A program made the position numbers and the translations under genes. DNA of 64,000 nucleotides, from positions 24,108 through 88,107 of the forward strand of contig JASBVN010000012.1 of the NCBI GenBank assembly GCA_029961045.1, in the 5' to 3' direction. Below, piece by piece: positions 52,422-60,903 of the stretch (its first letter is position 1; each line of letters opens with the position of its first letter). Source of the DNA: Alicyclobacillaceae bacterium (lineage in GTDB: Bacteria; Bacillota; Bacilli; Kyrpidiales; Kyrpidiaceae). The notes under the pieces are model-generated. The model worked only from the letters and a program-made list of their open reading frames with translations. It was not told where the DNA came from and did not search any database.

Positions 52422-53462
52422 ATGAAAGCTCTGGTGTATCATGGACCGGGAAAGAAGAGTTGGGAAGAAAAACCGAAACCGACCCTGCAACAGCCTACCG
52501 ATGCGATCGTGAAAATACTGAAAACAACCATCTGTGGAACGGATTTGCATATCCTCAAAGGAGACGTACCGGAGGTGGCCGACGGGCGGATCCTCGGACA
52601 CGAAGGGGTCGGCGTCGTGGAAGAGGTGGGTGAGGGCGTTTCCAACTTCAAACCGGGCGACAAAGTGTTGATCTCGTGCATCACCTCCTGCGGAAAATGC
52701 GATTTTTGCAAGCGGGGAATGTATTCCCACTGTGAGAACGGCGGGTGGGTGCTCGGCCATCTGATCGACGGCACCCAGGCGGAATACGTCCGGATTCCGT
52801 ATGCCGATACGAGTCTCTATCCGCTCCCCGAGGGCGTCGAGGAAGAAGCCCTCGTCATGTTGAGCGACATTTTGCCGACCGGTTTCGAATGCGGAGTCCT
52901 CAACGGAAAGGTCAAGCCCGGGGATACGGTGGCCGTGGTGGGGGCCGGCCCGGTGGGGCTTGCGGCGCTGTTGACCGCCCAATTTTATTCACCTGCGGAA
53001 ATCATCATGATCGACCTCGACCAGAATCGCTTGGAGGTGGCCAAGCGGTTCGGAGCGACCCATGTGATCAACAGCGCAGACGGACGCGCCGCGGAAAAGG
53101 TGCTGGAGTTGACGGGCGGCAAAGGAGTCGATGTGGCCATGGAGGCGGTCGGCATTCCCGCCACCTTCGACATCTGCCAGTCGATCGTGGCGCCGGGCGG
53201 CTGCATCGCCAACATCGGGGTGCACGGGAAAAGCGTAGAGCTGCATCTGGAAACCCTGTGGTCCCATAACATCACGATCACCACCCGGCTCGTGGATACG
53301 GCGACCACGCCGATGCTGCTGAAAATGGTGCAAGCCGGCCGGCTGCAGCCCCAACAACTGGTGACCCACCGTTTCAAGTTGGAGGAGATCATGAAAGCCT
53401 ACGACGTCTTTGCCAACGCGGCCCGGGAACAGGCCCTCAAAGTCATTCTGAGCAACGAGTGA
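52422..53462 (+). CDS. Zinc-dependent alcohol dehydrogenase
   Basis: A 346-residue medium-chain dehydrogenase. The catalytic zinc site is built from ICGTDLHIL, GHEGVGVVEEVG and a Cys/Glu in the central part. The structural zinc site is CITSCGKCDFCKRGMYSHC. The Rossmann fold has VAVVGAGPVGLAALL and IIMIDLDQNRLEVAKRFGA (Asp implies NAD). It oxidises an alcohol or reduces an aldehyde, substrate unknown. AAGGAGG lies eight bases before the ATG at 52422, so the ATG at 52416 is too close. It ends at a large hairpin. Confidence 0.92.
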   Translation: MKALVYHGPGKKSWEEKPKPTLQQPTDAIVKILKTTICGTDLHILKGDVPEVADGRILGHEGVGVVEEVGEGVSNFKPGDKVLISCITSCGKCDFCKRGMYSHCENGGWVLGHLIDGTQAEYVRIPYADTSLYPLPEGVEEEALVMLSDILPTGFECGVLNGKVKPGDTVAVVGAGPVGLAALLTAQFYSPAEIIMIDLDQNRLEVAKRFGATHVINSADGRAAEKVLELTGGKGVDVAMEAVGIPATFDICQSIVAPGGCIANIGVHGKSVELHLETLWSHNITITTRLVDTATTPMLLKMVQAGRLQPQQLVTHRFKLEEIMKAYDVFANAAREQALKVILSNE

Positions 53463-53463
53463 G

Positions 53464-53516
53464 AAAAACGGCGGAGGCCGGGGCCGCCGGTGATCCACAG
53501 GCGCCCGGCCTCCGCC
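53464..53516 (-). terminator. Large hairpin between convergent genes, terminator of the nitrile operon
   Basis: A perfect 13-bp stem (GGCGGAGGCCGGG with CCCGGCCTCCGCC) has a 21-base loop. It is followed on the minus strand by GTTTTT. It lies just beyond the amidase stop, and may also act on the dehydrogenase transcript. Confidence 0.85.
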
Positions 53517-53548
53517 AAAAGCCAACAGCCTCATGATTGGTTTGCAAA

Positions 53549-55057
53549 TTATTGTAATTTCTCAAAGGCGTGAGCGGCCCGCAAAACCGTCTCATCCTCT
53601 CCGTAGCGCCCGACCAGCATCATCCCCACGGGCAGCCCTTCAGACTTGCCGCACGGGACGTTCATCGCCGGATGTCCGGTCACATCAAAGGGAGCGGTAT
53701 TCGGAAGCATTTCCAAAGCCCGCGCCACCTTTTCTTCCCGGCTCGCACCGGGAGATGGGAGCGGTGTCGCTTTCATCGGCGTCGTCGGCATGACCAGTAC
53801 ATCGTAGTTCTGCAAAGCCGCGTCGTACGCCTGTTTCAACTGCCGGCCCAAGTTTTGGGCCTTGGCATAATACCTGCCGTGGTAAACATCGCGCATATAC
53901 TGCCCCGCGAGAATGACGAGCTTCACGGTATCCGAGAGGTCGCCCGCCCTGGTCTTCAACCCCCGGGCATAAACGTCAAGAAGGCTCGTCTGATAAAACC
54001 CTTTCCAATTGCTTCCCTGACTATAGCCCCGAATCATCAGTTCCAGCGTTCCCTCGGTCCCAATTACATTCCAAATATGGAGGCCGTCGCGATGCATCGG
54101 AATCGAGATTTCTTCGACAACAGCCCCGCATTTCACAAAAGACGCCGCTGCTTCGCGAACCATTTCGTCTACATCGGGCTCAGACAAGCCCTCCCACCCG
54201 AATCCTTCCCGGACAATCCCGATCCTCATGCCCCGGATGTCCCCGTCCAACAACTGGCTGTACGGTTTGGCCGGCAGACCCGTCTGCCGCGGATCAAGGC
54301 CGTCCGGACCGGCGATCACCTCGAGCAACAAAGCGACGTCCGCTACAGTCCGCGCAATCGGGCCTGCGTGATCTAGAGTCTGTTCAATCGGAAATATCCC
54401 CGTATAAGGCACCAATCCGTAAGAGGGTTTCAGTCCGTACACTCCACACCATGAACTCGGCATGCGAATCGAACCGCCCTGGTCGCCGCCGATCGCCATG
54501 TCTACCTCTCCGCCGGCCACTAGGGCCGCACTCCCACTCGAAGAACCCCCTGCCGACCGGGAGGGATCATGGGGATTTCGGACGGGTCCCGTATCAGAGG
54601 TGAAACTGCTTCCGGAAAAGCACAGGTGCTCACATACTGCTTTTCCGACAATTTCGCCCCCTGCGTCCAGAATCCGGGTTACGATGGTCGCGTCCACTTC
54701 CGGGATATATCCCTCCAGTACGGAGGATCCGTTCATCATGGGGACACCGGCCAGACTCACGTTGTCTTTCAGCGCAATCTTTTTGCCTGCCAGTTTACCC
54801 TCTGAAGCTCCGCGGACACTCACTTTCCAGTACCAAGCGCCCAAGGGATTCTCCTCGGGGCCCGGCTGGTATCCGGTGGACCGAGCGTAGGTCACCGTTG
54901 GACGCGGCTCAACAAGTTGGTGGACCCGTTCATACGATTCTAAGGATGCCAACACCAGCCGGCGAAATTCTTCCAGATCTACACGGTCCAAATGAAGCCC
55001 ATAAGAAAGGGCGATTTCGTTCAATTTTTCGATAGAAGGCTTTTGAATCACCATCAT
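53549..55057 (-). CDS. Amidase of the nitrile-degradation operon
   Basis: A 502-residue amidase-signature enzyme that hydrolyses amides to acids and ammonia. The catalytic triad is visible as the Lys in KKIALKDNVSLAG, GGSSSGSAALVAGGEVDMAIGGDQGGSIRMPSSWCGVYGLKPSYG (the two Ser residues in the Gly/Ser-rich signature) and PMNVPCG near the end. The N-terminal 70 residues match nitrile-associated amidases. Start codons cluster at 55060-55051 (GTG, ATG, ATG, GTG) and are hard to separate. It follows the nitrile hydratase genes, so it converts the amide they make. Confidence 0.92.
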   Translation of the reverse strand: MMVIQKPSIEKLNEIALSYGLHLDRVDLEEFRRLVLASLESYERVHQLVEPRPTVTYARSTGYQPGPEENPLGAWYWKVSVRGASEGKLAGKKIALKDNVSLAGVPMMNGSSVLEGYIPEVDATIVTRILDAGGEIVGKAVCEHLCFSGSSFTSDTGPVRNPHDPSRSAGGSSSGSAALVAGGEVDMAIGGDQGGSIRMPSSWCGVYGLKPSYGLVPYTGIFPIEQTLDHAGPIARTVADVALLLEVIAGPDGLDPRQTGLPAKPYSQLLDGDIRGMRIGIVREGFGWEGLSEPDVDEMVREAAASFVKCGAVVEEISIPMHRDGLHIWNVIGTEGTLELMIRGYSQGSNWKGFYQTSLLDVYARGLKTRAGDLSDTVKLVILAGQYMRDVYHGRYYAKAQNLGRQLKQAYDAALQNYDVLVMPTTPMKATPLPSPGASREEKVARALEMLPNTAPFDVTGHPAMNVPCGKSEGLPVGMMLVGRYGEDETVLRAAHAFEKLQ

Positions 55058-55093
55058 CACCCCAAAAAATCAATTTGTCGGAACCCCTTGTCC

Positions 55094-55444
55094 TTATTCG
55101 TACAGATCCCGCTTATTGGAAAGGTATTCGGCCGCGCGGGCTTCAATTTCGGCGTTGGAAAGAATACCATGATCTTTCAACAGTTGTTCGAAAGCACATA
55201 GCCAATGGTGATAATATCCAACTTCCGGATCCACCCCCGGGTCTTTGCACGCGTGCTGTGAAATAGCCCGAATGAGACGTTCCTTGAAGTCGTCCCACTG
55301 ATACAGACCGCTCTCACACAGCCGGACAACCATCCCAAAGGCGCGGGCCTCCCATGGAGCCTCAAAGATCAGTTCCCCGTTCTTTCGCGGAAGAGCAGCC
55401 CCACCCTCCATGTCCGTGATCGTCCGATCTACGGCGGACGACAT
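55094..55444 (-). CDS. Nitrile hydratase accessory (activator) protein
   Basis: A 116-residue protein beginning near RTITDMEGGAALPRKNGELIFEAPWEARAFGMVVRLCESGLYQWDDFKERLIRAI. It resembles the N-terminal part of the hydratase beta subunit and P14K/NhlE activators that help insert cobalt and modify the cysteines. YYHHWLCAFEQLLKDHGIL is typical. The ATG at 55444 has AGGGGGT seven bases upstream, and an earlier GTG is possible. It sits between nthA and the amidase. Confidence 0.85.
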   Translation of the reverse strand: MSSAVDRTITDMEGGAALPRKNGELIFEAPWEARAFGMVVRLCESGLYQWDDFKERLIRAISQHACKDPGVDPEVGYYHHWLCAFEQLLKDHGILSNAEIEARAAEYLSNKRDLYE

Positions 55445-55459
55445 CGGCAACACCCCCTC

Positions 55460-56074
55460 TTATGACTTTTTGGGCGGCCGGACCTTGGCTACACCGATCA
55501 TCGCGTCACGGGTGACCAGAGAGGCTAACTCTTCTTCGGTCATGCCTTCGGTCCCGGCCGGCCGCTCCGGAAGCACCATGTAGCGGATCTCCGCGCTGCT
55601 GTCCCAAACTCGGATCTGGACATTTTCGTCCAGTTCTAAGCCGAACTCACGCAGGAGTCCCCGCGGATCACTTACCGCTCTCGAACGGTAGGCAGGCGTT
55701 TTGTACCAATTGGGCGGCAGTCCTAGGACAGGCCACGGGTAGCAAGAACAAAGCGTGCAAACCACCAGGTTGTGCACCTCGGGGGTATTCTCGACTACCA
55801 CCATGTGTTCACCTTGCATTCCCTTAATGCCAAGTTCGGCGATGGCCGACGTAGCATCGGTCAGCAGGCGGCTTTTGTACTCCGGGTCCACCCATGCCCG
55901 GGCCACCACCCTGGCCCCGTTCAGCGGTCCGATATCCCGCTCATACTTTTCCACCACCGCATCAATGGCATCGGACGAAATGAGCCCCTTTTCGATCAAC
56001 AACGACTCGATGGCAGCCGTCAAAGCCTCCGCCATCGAGGGCTGACCGGGATGATGTCCCCCGTACCCCATCAT
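55460..56074 (-). CDS. nthA: Nitrile hydratase alpha subunit, cobalt type
   Basis: A 204-residue catalytic subunit that hydrates nitriles to amides. The metal site is [11 protein letters not shown] (Cys106, Cys109, Cys111). Thr107 after the first Cys is the mark of Co-type enzymes, where Fe-type have Ser. [30 protein letters not shown] and [21 protein letters not shown] are standard family blocks. Two of the cysteines should be oxidised post-translationally. AAAGGAGG lies eight bases before the ATG at 56074. Beta-then-alpha order is usual in Co-type operons. Confidence 0.95.
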   Translation of the reverse strand: MMGYGGHHPGQPSMAEALTAAIESLLIEKGLISSDAIDAVVEKYERDIGPLNGARVVARAWVDPEYKSRLLTDATSAIAELGIKGMQGEHMVVVENTPEVHNLVVCTLCSCYPWPVLGLPPNWYKTPAYRSRAVSDPRGLLREFGLELDENVQIRVWDSSAEIRYMVLPERPAGTEGMTEEELASLVTRDAMIGVAKVRPPKKS

Positions 56075-56121
56075 GTAGAAGTCCTCCTTTCGATTGTTTC
56101 GCAATCCCGGAGACGAGCAGG

Positions 56122-56820
56122 TCACCCGCCTTGCGGCACTGCAGCCTCCAAGTAAGGCTCCCACAGATCCAAATAAATGGTGTCACCCTTGCCCGCGGAA
56201 CGCCCCCAAATTTCTTCCGCATCAAAGCGGACGGTATAACAGTGCTGAGGCGACTCTCCCAAGCCGTGAGCGTTGGTATCCGGAAAAACGAACGCTCCAT
56301 GCCACCGTTCAATGACCCCACGCTTTCCTCGCGCATACCGGGGCAACCGCGTGTGTCCGGCAGGGTGTATGTTCACCGTCACGACGTGATCCCCAACCTT
56401 GAACTTGGGCGGCGCGCTTACCTCCCTGTGAGTGGAATAGCCCTCCGCCACCAACTGCAAAAGGGCCTCCTTAAACGCCGGGTCCTCCCGCCTCGGCAAT
56501 CGCTTGATGGCGTCAGGCTCACGCAAGAAATGCCGGACTCTCGCTTCTAATTCTCCACGGGTCAGAATCCCATTTTCCACCAGACAACGCTCGTACGTCC
56601 CCAACCAGTGTTCGTAATAAGAGGAACTCAGGTAGTGGACCGGGTCCATGCGCTCGATGCCGTGGCGAAACTGGTCCAGATTAAACATTCCTTTCGCCAT
56701 CGTGGCAAACAACAGCCCAAAGGCGCGCTTTTCCCACTCCGCGTGAAAAATCGGCTCATCGGGTTCCACCACCACAGGTCCGAACCCGTGCATACCGCCC
56801 AGGTCATGCACTCCGTTCAC
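56122..56820 (-). CDS. nthB: Nitrile hydratase beta subunit
   Basis: A 232-residue subunit that pairs with the alpha subunit. It begins [16 protein letters not shown], with [34 protein letters not shown] and [25 protein letters not shown]. The C-terminal SH3-like domain has [42 protein letters not shown]. The GTG start has GAGGGGGA six bases upstream. It is first in the operon, and the upstream inverted repeat is a candidate operator. Confidence 0.95.
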   Translation of the reverse strand: MNGVHDLGGMHGFGPVVVEPDEPIFHAEWEKRAFGLLFATMAKGMFNLDQFRHGIERMDPVHYLSSSYYEHWLGTYERCLVENGILTRGELEARVRHFLREPDAIKRLPRREDPAFKEALLQLVAEGYSTHREVSAPPKFKVGDHVVTVNIHPAGHTRLPRYARGKRGVIERWHGAFVFPDTNAHGLGESPQHCYTVRFDAEEIWGRSAGKGDTIYLDLWEPYLEAAVPQGG

Positions 56821-56931
56821 TCTGTATCCCCCTCTCCAGCAATGGAATCGATTCCTCCGGAGTCCTAGCTGCCGGAAATGTCTCCACAGCCCATGGCCAG
56901 GCGATAACCCCTTTCTTCTTCATGTTAGTTA

Positions 56932-56969
56932 TATGTTAGTATATCAGCGCCAGCCACTATACTAACGTA
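56932..56969. promoter_or_regulatory. 12-bp inverted repeat operator before nthB
   Basis: TATGTTAGTATA (56932-56943) and TATACTAACGTA (56958-56969) are inverted copies with one mismatch and a 14-base spacer. A third half-site lies at 56922. TATACT and TATAGT hexamers inside could be -10 elements. Confidence 0.6.
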
Positions 56970-57133
56970 GAATCTGGTTTTTTTCAAGACTTTTTTTGTA
57001 AGGATTTATTTCGTCGCAACCTCAAAAACAACATATTCGCGATCTCCCGGGCTACTTTCATTAAAATAATGTAATATTTATGTTTTATTTCATTACATTC
57101 TTCCGCGGTCATGTCCGGGTTCGGAACCGTACG

Positions 57134-57172
57134 GAAAAAGAAAACGGACGGCCTCCCGAGGAGAACCGTCCG
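57134..57172 (-). terminator. Terminator of the TRAP-like permease unit
   Basis: A CGGACGG/CCGTCCG stem is followed on the minus strand by TTTTCTTTTTCC, 12 bases after the small membrane gene. Confidence 0.8.
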
Positions 57173-57183
57173 ATTGCGCGGGC

Positions 57184-57480
57184 CTATCTCGCCTTTTTAG
57201 CTTCGGGGAGCTCCGGGCTGTCGAGGTTGTCATTTTTTAAAGTAAGTTCATGTTGCCCGCCGATATAGAAATTTAGCAATCCGAATAAAACGCCGAGGGC
57301 GGCGATCTTGATGGCGTAGTCGAGAAGCTTTTTGCCCCACAGCGCCAGATGGGCGGCGCCGGAGCCGCCGATGACAAACCCGACGAAAAGCATACAGGCG
57401 TCAAGCGCCCCGATCAACACCGCGATCAGGACCAATAGCCCAAACAGATGCGCGAGAATGTTCGCCAGCGCCTTCTTCAT
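57184..57480 (-). CDS. Small three-helix membrane protein beside the TRAP-like permease
   Basis: A 98-residue membrane protein (LFGLLVLIAVLIGALDACMLFVGFVIGG and LLDYAIKIAALGVLFGLLNFYIGG) with a charged C-terminus. It lies 25 bases after the large permease. It may play the role of the DctQ small subunit, although DctQ usually has four helices and about 160 residues. The ATG at 57480 has GGAGGTG six bases upstream. Confidence 0.65.
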   Translation of the reverse strand: MKKALANILAHLFGLLVLIAVLIGALDACMLFVGFVIGGSGAAHLALWGKKLLDYAIKIAALGVLFGLLNFYIGGQHELTLKNDNLDSPELPEAKKAR

Positions 57481-57505
57481 GTCGATCACCTCCAGCGCGG
57501 CACGT

Positions 57506-58882
57506 TTAAACCCATACCGGTAATACGCCGAGCAGGATGAGAATGGTTATCGCACCATGGGCGGCCACCCACACGTAGGTCAACTTAGCCGTTTCCCAAA
57601 AACTTGATTTTGCAATGCCCATTGCGGTATACATCGCCAGGGCCAAGGGCGGGGTCATCCCTTCCATCACGCCGGTGATCGCCGGCATGACGACGGCCAC
57701 CAGGAATGGGTCGATCCCCACGGCGGCGCCCGTGGAGATGATGGCCGAACCGAGGATGGCGACCTGAGACGAGCCCGGCAAAAACATGCCGAGGAACGCC
57801 GTAAAGAGAACAACGAGAAACACCCATCCAATTTTGTTAAGCCCCAGCCCCAAGAACCAGGTTTTGATCGCTTCGTTCATTTCTATTTTCTGGAAAACCA
57901 TCGCGATGGCGTAGGCCAGATAGATTGTGGCCGATACGGGCACCACACTGCGCAGGCTGTCCCGAAACATGGCGAACACATTTTTGAGACTGAATCCGCC
58001 GGGGATGTCTTTTCGGCCGATCACGATGGCGTACAAAGTGCAAAATCCCGCCGCCATCATGAGAACCGACGACGAAAAGGCCTTGGCTCCTTCCGGACCG
58101 AATCGGGCCTGCACCGCCCCTTTGAAAACGGAATCGATCACGATGGGCCCCAAGATCAACACGGGCAATAAAAGGGTCGGCCACCCCTCTTTCAGCGCCT
58201 GTTTCAAGTTGGGCCGTTCTTCTTTGGGAATGGGCCGGACTTTGTAGTATTTGCAGAAGGCCAGCATCGTCAGCCAGCGTTGCAAGATCATCCAGCCAAA
58301 GACGACGTATAGACCCAACCAAAACGTCGACAACGAATATTGACCGGGATACAGCGTCGAGAGAATCGCAAAGCAAACCAAATTCAGGCCCGGCCCGACC
58401 TGGTTGCCCATGGCACCCGCCGCCATTTCGACGGTCGCGGCAAGGGCAGGGGGGAAGCCGCTTCGGATCATGGTCGGTATGGTGATGCTTCCCACGGCCG
58501 CCACATTGCCCGGGGCTGTTCCCGTCATGGTGGCCAGAGCCGAACTGCCGATCAGGGAGACGTAACCGGCGCCGCCCGGCAGACCGCCGACAACCGCCAA
58601 AATGATGTTCACCAATTTTTCGACCACTCGTGTTTTGCTTAGAATATGGGCAAAAACCAGAAAACCGACGATGATGTAAAAAAGCGTGCTGGACAAGGGG
58701 CCCAGTAAAGCCGACCAGAAAAGGTCGTACCGCCCCGTCATCACAATGGTGAAGGCAAAGGCGAGCCCTATGGCTTCATAGATCGGCCTCTTGAACGCCA
58801 CGAAGATCAGGACGATCACGATCAACAATTCAATGAGCCAAAAGACCTCGAGGGGGAAGGGCCCAACCATGTGAACGGGCAT
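57506..58882 (-). CDS. TRAP/DctM-like large permease (ion transporter superfamily)
   Basis: A 458-residue protein with about twelve helices. The two inverted-repeat signature regions are GTAPGNVAAVGSITIPTMIRSGFPPALAATVEMAAGAMGNQVGP and GIDPFLVAVVMPAITGVMEGMTPPLALAMYTAMGIAKSS. These match the DctM/TRAP large subunit of the IT superfamily, although distantly. It probably imports an organic acid with Na+. No periplasmic DctP gene is adjacent. GGGAGGT precedes the ATG. The C26-type hydrolase lies upstream on the same strand. Confidence 0.78.
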   Translation of the reverse strand: MPVHMVGPFPLEVFWLIELLIVIVLIFVAFKRPIYEAIGLAFAFTIVMTGRYDLFWSALLGPLSSTLFYIIVGFLVFAHILSKTRVVEKLVNIILAVVGGLPGGAGYVSLIGSSALATMTGTAPGNVAAVGSITIPTMIRSGFPPALAATVEMAAGAMGNQVGPGLNLVCFAILSTLYPGQYSLSTFWLGLYVVFGWMILQRWLTMLAFCKYYKVRPIPKEERPNLKQALKEGWPTLLLPVLILGPIVIDSVFKGAVQARFGPEGAKAFSSSVLMMAAGFCTLYAIVIGRKDIPGGFSLKNVFAMFRDSLRSVVPVSATIYLAYAIAMVFQKIEMNEAIKTWFLGLGLNKIGWVFLVVLFTAFLGMFLPGSSQVAILGSAIISTGAAVGIDPFLVAVVMPAITGVMEGMTPPLALAMYTAMGIAKSSFWETAKLTYVWVAAHGAITILILLGVLPVWV

Positions 58883-58922
58883 GGATATGACCTCCCTCTG
58901 TCAAAGTTTGAAAAGCGATCCT

Positions 58923-59651
58923 TCACACCTGCCGATTGCGCCTGTAGGTTTCGCCGGCTGCGATGAGCCCTTTAAAGATGCGCAACCAGAACGGCTCCGG
59001 CAATACTTCGGGATGAAACTGCAAACCCAAGACAAAATCGTGCGTTTCACTTGCGACCCCTTCCACCAGACCGTCCGGCGAGCGGGCCACGACGGTGAAC
59101 CCCGGCGGCGGTTCGATGACGCCCTGCCGGTGAAAACTGTTCACCCTCGTTTCGCTCCTGCCCGTGAGTGCACGGAGCAGGCCACCCATCGCCACTTCAT
59201 GGACCGCCTCCTCCGGGGGGCGATCCCCTTGGTGGTGAATAATACCTGTATTTTCTGGACGCAGGTGGACATCGTCGAGGTACAGGCTCCCGCCGCACAC
59301 CATATTCAACACCTGATGACCGCGGCAAATCCCGAGAACCGGCATGCCCTTGGACAGTGCCCCCAACAGATAATCCCGCTCGTTGGCAAACCGCAGAGGG
59401 TTCTGGCTTTCTAAATCTTTCGATGGATTCCCCTGTAAGACGTTGCGTTTGATGCTCAACACTTCTCCTGCGGCGATGAGCGCATCGATCTGATTTAAAG
59501 TCTCGTTCCGAATATGCGGTTTGGCGACGACCGGCAGAAGAATGGGAATCCCGCCGGCGCGTTCCACCGCTTCCACCAAAGGTTTGGGGGTATATACGAG
59601 CGGCCAGTGGGGAACCACCGTTCCCGGTTCCCATCCGGTCGTTATACCCAC
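58923..59651 (-). CDS. Class I glutamine-amidotransferase-like hydrolase (peptidase C26/PuuD type)
   Basis: A 242-residue enzyme of the gamma-glutamyl-GABA hydrolase type. The nucleophile elbow is VLGICRGHQVLNM, the His/Glu pair is GLQFHPEVL, and the N-terminal VGITTGW and RDYLLGALSKGMP match PuuD-like proteins. It probably cleaves a gamma-glutamyl amide to release an acid or amine. The GTG at 59651 has AAGGAGG seven bases upstream. An ATCGTGTCAT motif lies 50 bases upstream. The TRAP-like genes follow on the same strand. Confidence 0.85.
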   Translation of the reverse strand: MGITTGWEPGTVVPHWPLVYTPKPLVEAVERAGGIPILLPVVAKPHIRNETLNQIDALIAAGEVLSIKRNVLQGNPSKDLESQNPLRFANERDYLLGALSKGMPVLGICRGHQVLNMVCGGSLYLDDVHLRPENTGIIHHQGDRPPEEAVHEVAMGGLLRALTGRSETRVNSFHRQGVIEPPPGFTVVARSPDGLVEGVASETHDFVLGLQFHPEVLPEPFWLRIFKGLIAAGETYRRNRQV

Positions 59652-59700
59652 GCGCACGCCTCCTTGCACCCGACCATCCCTCCGTTCAACAAAATGTTAT

Positions 59701-59710
59701 ATCGTGTCAT
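59701..59710. promoter_or_regulatory. ATCGTGTCAT motif before the C26-type hydrolase
   Basis: This ten-base word recurs at 60721 before gntR. It is about 50 bases upstream of the hydrolase start, in an AT-rich leader. It is a candidate site for the GntR/HutC regulator. Confidence 0.4.
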
Positions 59711-59833
59711 GATCAATGTCTACTATTCGCTATACCCTTTCTTGATTCCTGCCGGTCTTCACAGTTTTTTATCATTTTTTAGTCGCGGTTTTTTAGTCGC
59801 GGAGGCCGTCCGGCGGGGGCAATCAGTCGGGCA

Positions 59834-59872
59834 ATAAAAAATAACCCTTGAGCGATCAAGTCGCTTCAAGGG
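59834..59872 (-). terminator. Terminator of gntR
   Basis: CCCTTGAGCG pairs with CGCTTCAAGGG (one bulge). On the minus strand the stem is followed by TTATTTTTTATT. It lies 26 bases after the gntR stop. Confidence 0.85.
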
Positions 59873-59897
59873 CATCCGCCATGTGGAGTTCACGGGA

Positions 59898-60695
59898 TCA
59901 CCGCGTGTCGGTGTGGACCGGGCGGGTTAAATGAAAGCTGTATTTGTCCCCCCGGTAGGCTGCCAGTTTATATTCCGAGGGGCGGCCGTCTGCCGTATAA
60001 ACCAAAGAAGTGATCAGGAGGAGGGGTTCTCCCGGTTTCACTTTTAGGACCCTCGCCTGTTCTTTATCGGCGGGAACCGCTTCAAAGGACTGCGTCAACA
60101 TGGACGGCGCCGGCAGCCCCGCTTTTTCGTACAGATCCAGCGTCGAAAAAGCGTGTTTGCCGCGGGCCAGTTCCCGGGCCAATTCGTCCAGCTTCCTGCC
60201 CACTTCCCCGGCTAAATAAGACACGTAGTACACCATCGGTTCTTGATTGCCCAGCCCGAGAAGCTCCAGCCGGGTAATCTCGGTGGCGATGGGGACGGCG
60301 AGGACGGTGGCCAGATGGTAATCGGCCGGTATCACAGTCGAATGTAAATATTCGGTGGAAGGTTCCAATCCCTTGCTTTTCAACGTCTCTTCGAACCGCG
60401 TGACCCTCACCAATTCCTGCTGGATCCTGGGTCGGGCGACAAAAGTGCCCTTTCCGTGGCTTCGATAAATGAGCCCTTCTCGGGCCAGTTCCGCCAGGGC
60501 TTGGCGCACGGTGATTCGGCTGATGTTATACATGGTGCACAGTTCCTTCTCCGACGGCAAGCGCTGTTCGGCCTTCAGGACGCCGCTTTTGATCTGCGCC
60601 GCCAGAGCGTCTTTCAGTTGCTGATAGAGCGGTTTGGCTTTTTCGGGGGAGATGGAAGTTTCCTGTGTGGTCGGAGAAATCGCCTTCTTTGGCAT
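59898..60695 (-). CDS. GntR/HutC-family transcriptional regulator
   Basis: A 265-residue regulator. The N-terminal winged helix has PLYQQLKDALAAQIKSGVLKAEQRLPSEKELCTMYNISRITVRQALAELAREGLIYRSHGKGTFV. The UTRA ligand domain has RFEETLKSKGLEPSTEYL, ITRLELLGLGNQEPMVYYVSYL and EPLLLITSLVYTADGRPSEYK. It lies between the hydrolase/TRAP unit and the AtuA-like unit and probably controls both. GGGAGG precedes the ATG. Confidence 0.92.
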   Translation of the reverse strand: MPKKAISPTTQETSISPEKAKPLYQQLKDALAAQIKSGVLKAEQRLPSEKELCTMYNISRITVRQALAELAREGLIYRSHGKGTFVARPRIQQELVRVTRFEETLKSKGLEPSTEYLHSTVIPADYHLATVLAVPIATEITRLELLGLGNQEPMVYYVSYLAGEVGRKLDELARELARGKHAFSTLDLYEKAGLPAPSMLTQSFEAVPADKEQARVLKVKPGEPLLLITSLVYTADGRPSEYKLAAYRGDKYSFHLTRPVHTDTR

Positions 60696-60720
60696 GATGC
60701 GTCCTCCCGCAATTGCAACG

Positions 60721-60730
60721 ATCGTGTCAT
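60721..60730. promoter_or_regulatory. ATCGTGTCAT motif before gntR
   Basis: The same word as at 59701, 25 bases before the gntR start. An inverted ACACGATC lies about 40 bases further upstream (60765). It fits autoregulation. Confidence 0.45.
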
Positions 60731-60869
60731 AACAAGATTACCATGCGGGAGGAACTGCATCAACACGATCCCCCCCGGTGTGCAAATTGTTTATCTTCTC
60801 GGGTTTATCCGAGGTTTTTCGGCTAGCAGGAAAATGAGCCTTTGTGCAGAATAAGAAAGACAATAAGTC

Positions 60870-60881
60870 ATTACACGTAAT
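60870..60881. promoter_or_regulatory. Imperfect palindrome before the AtuA-like gene
   Basis: ATTACACGTAAT shares the ACACG core with the motifs at 59701 and 60721 (read on the other strand) and lies 22 bases before the AtuA-like start. Confidence 0.35.
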
Positions 60882-60903
60882 AACATCTTGGGGAGGACCG
60901 ATC

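Larger units (their letters stand above)
56821..57183. other. AT-rich intergenic region upstream of nitrile hydratase
   Basis: There is no supportable gene here. It holds a candidate operator (56932-56969), a single extra half-site ATGTTAGTTATA at 56922, runs of A/T around 56985-57080 and a terminator for the incoming TRAP-like unit (57134-57172). The AT content is distinctly higher than in most of the window. Confidence 0.7.
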
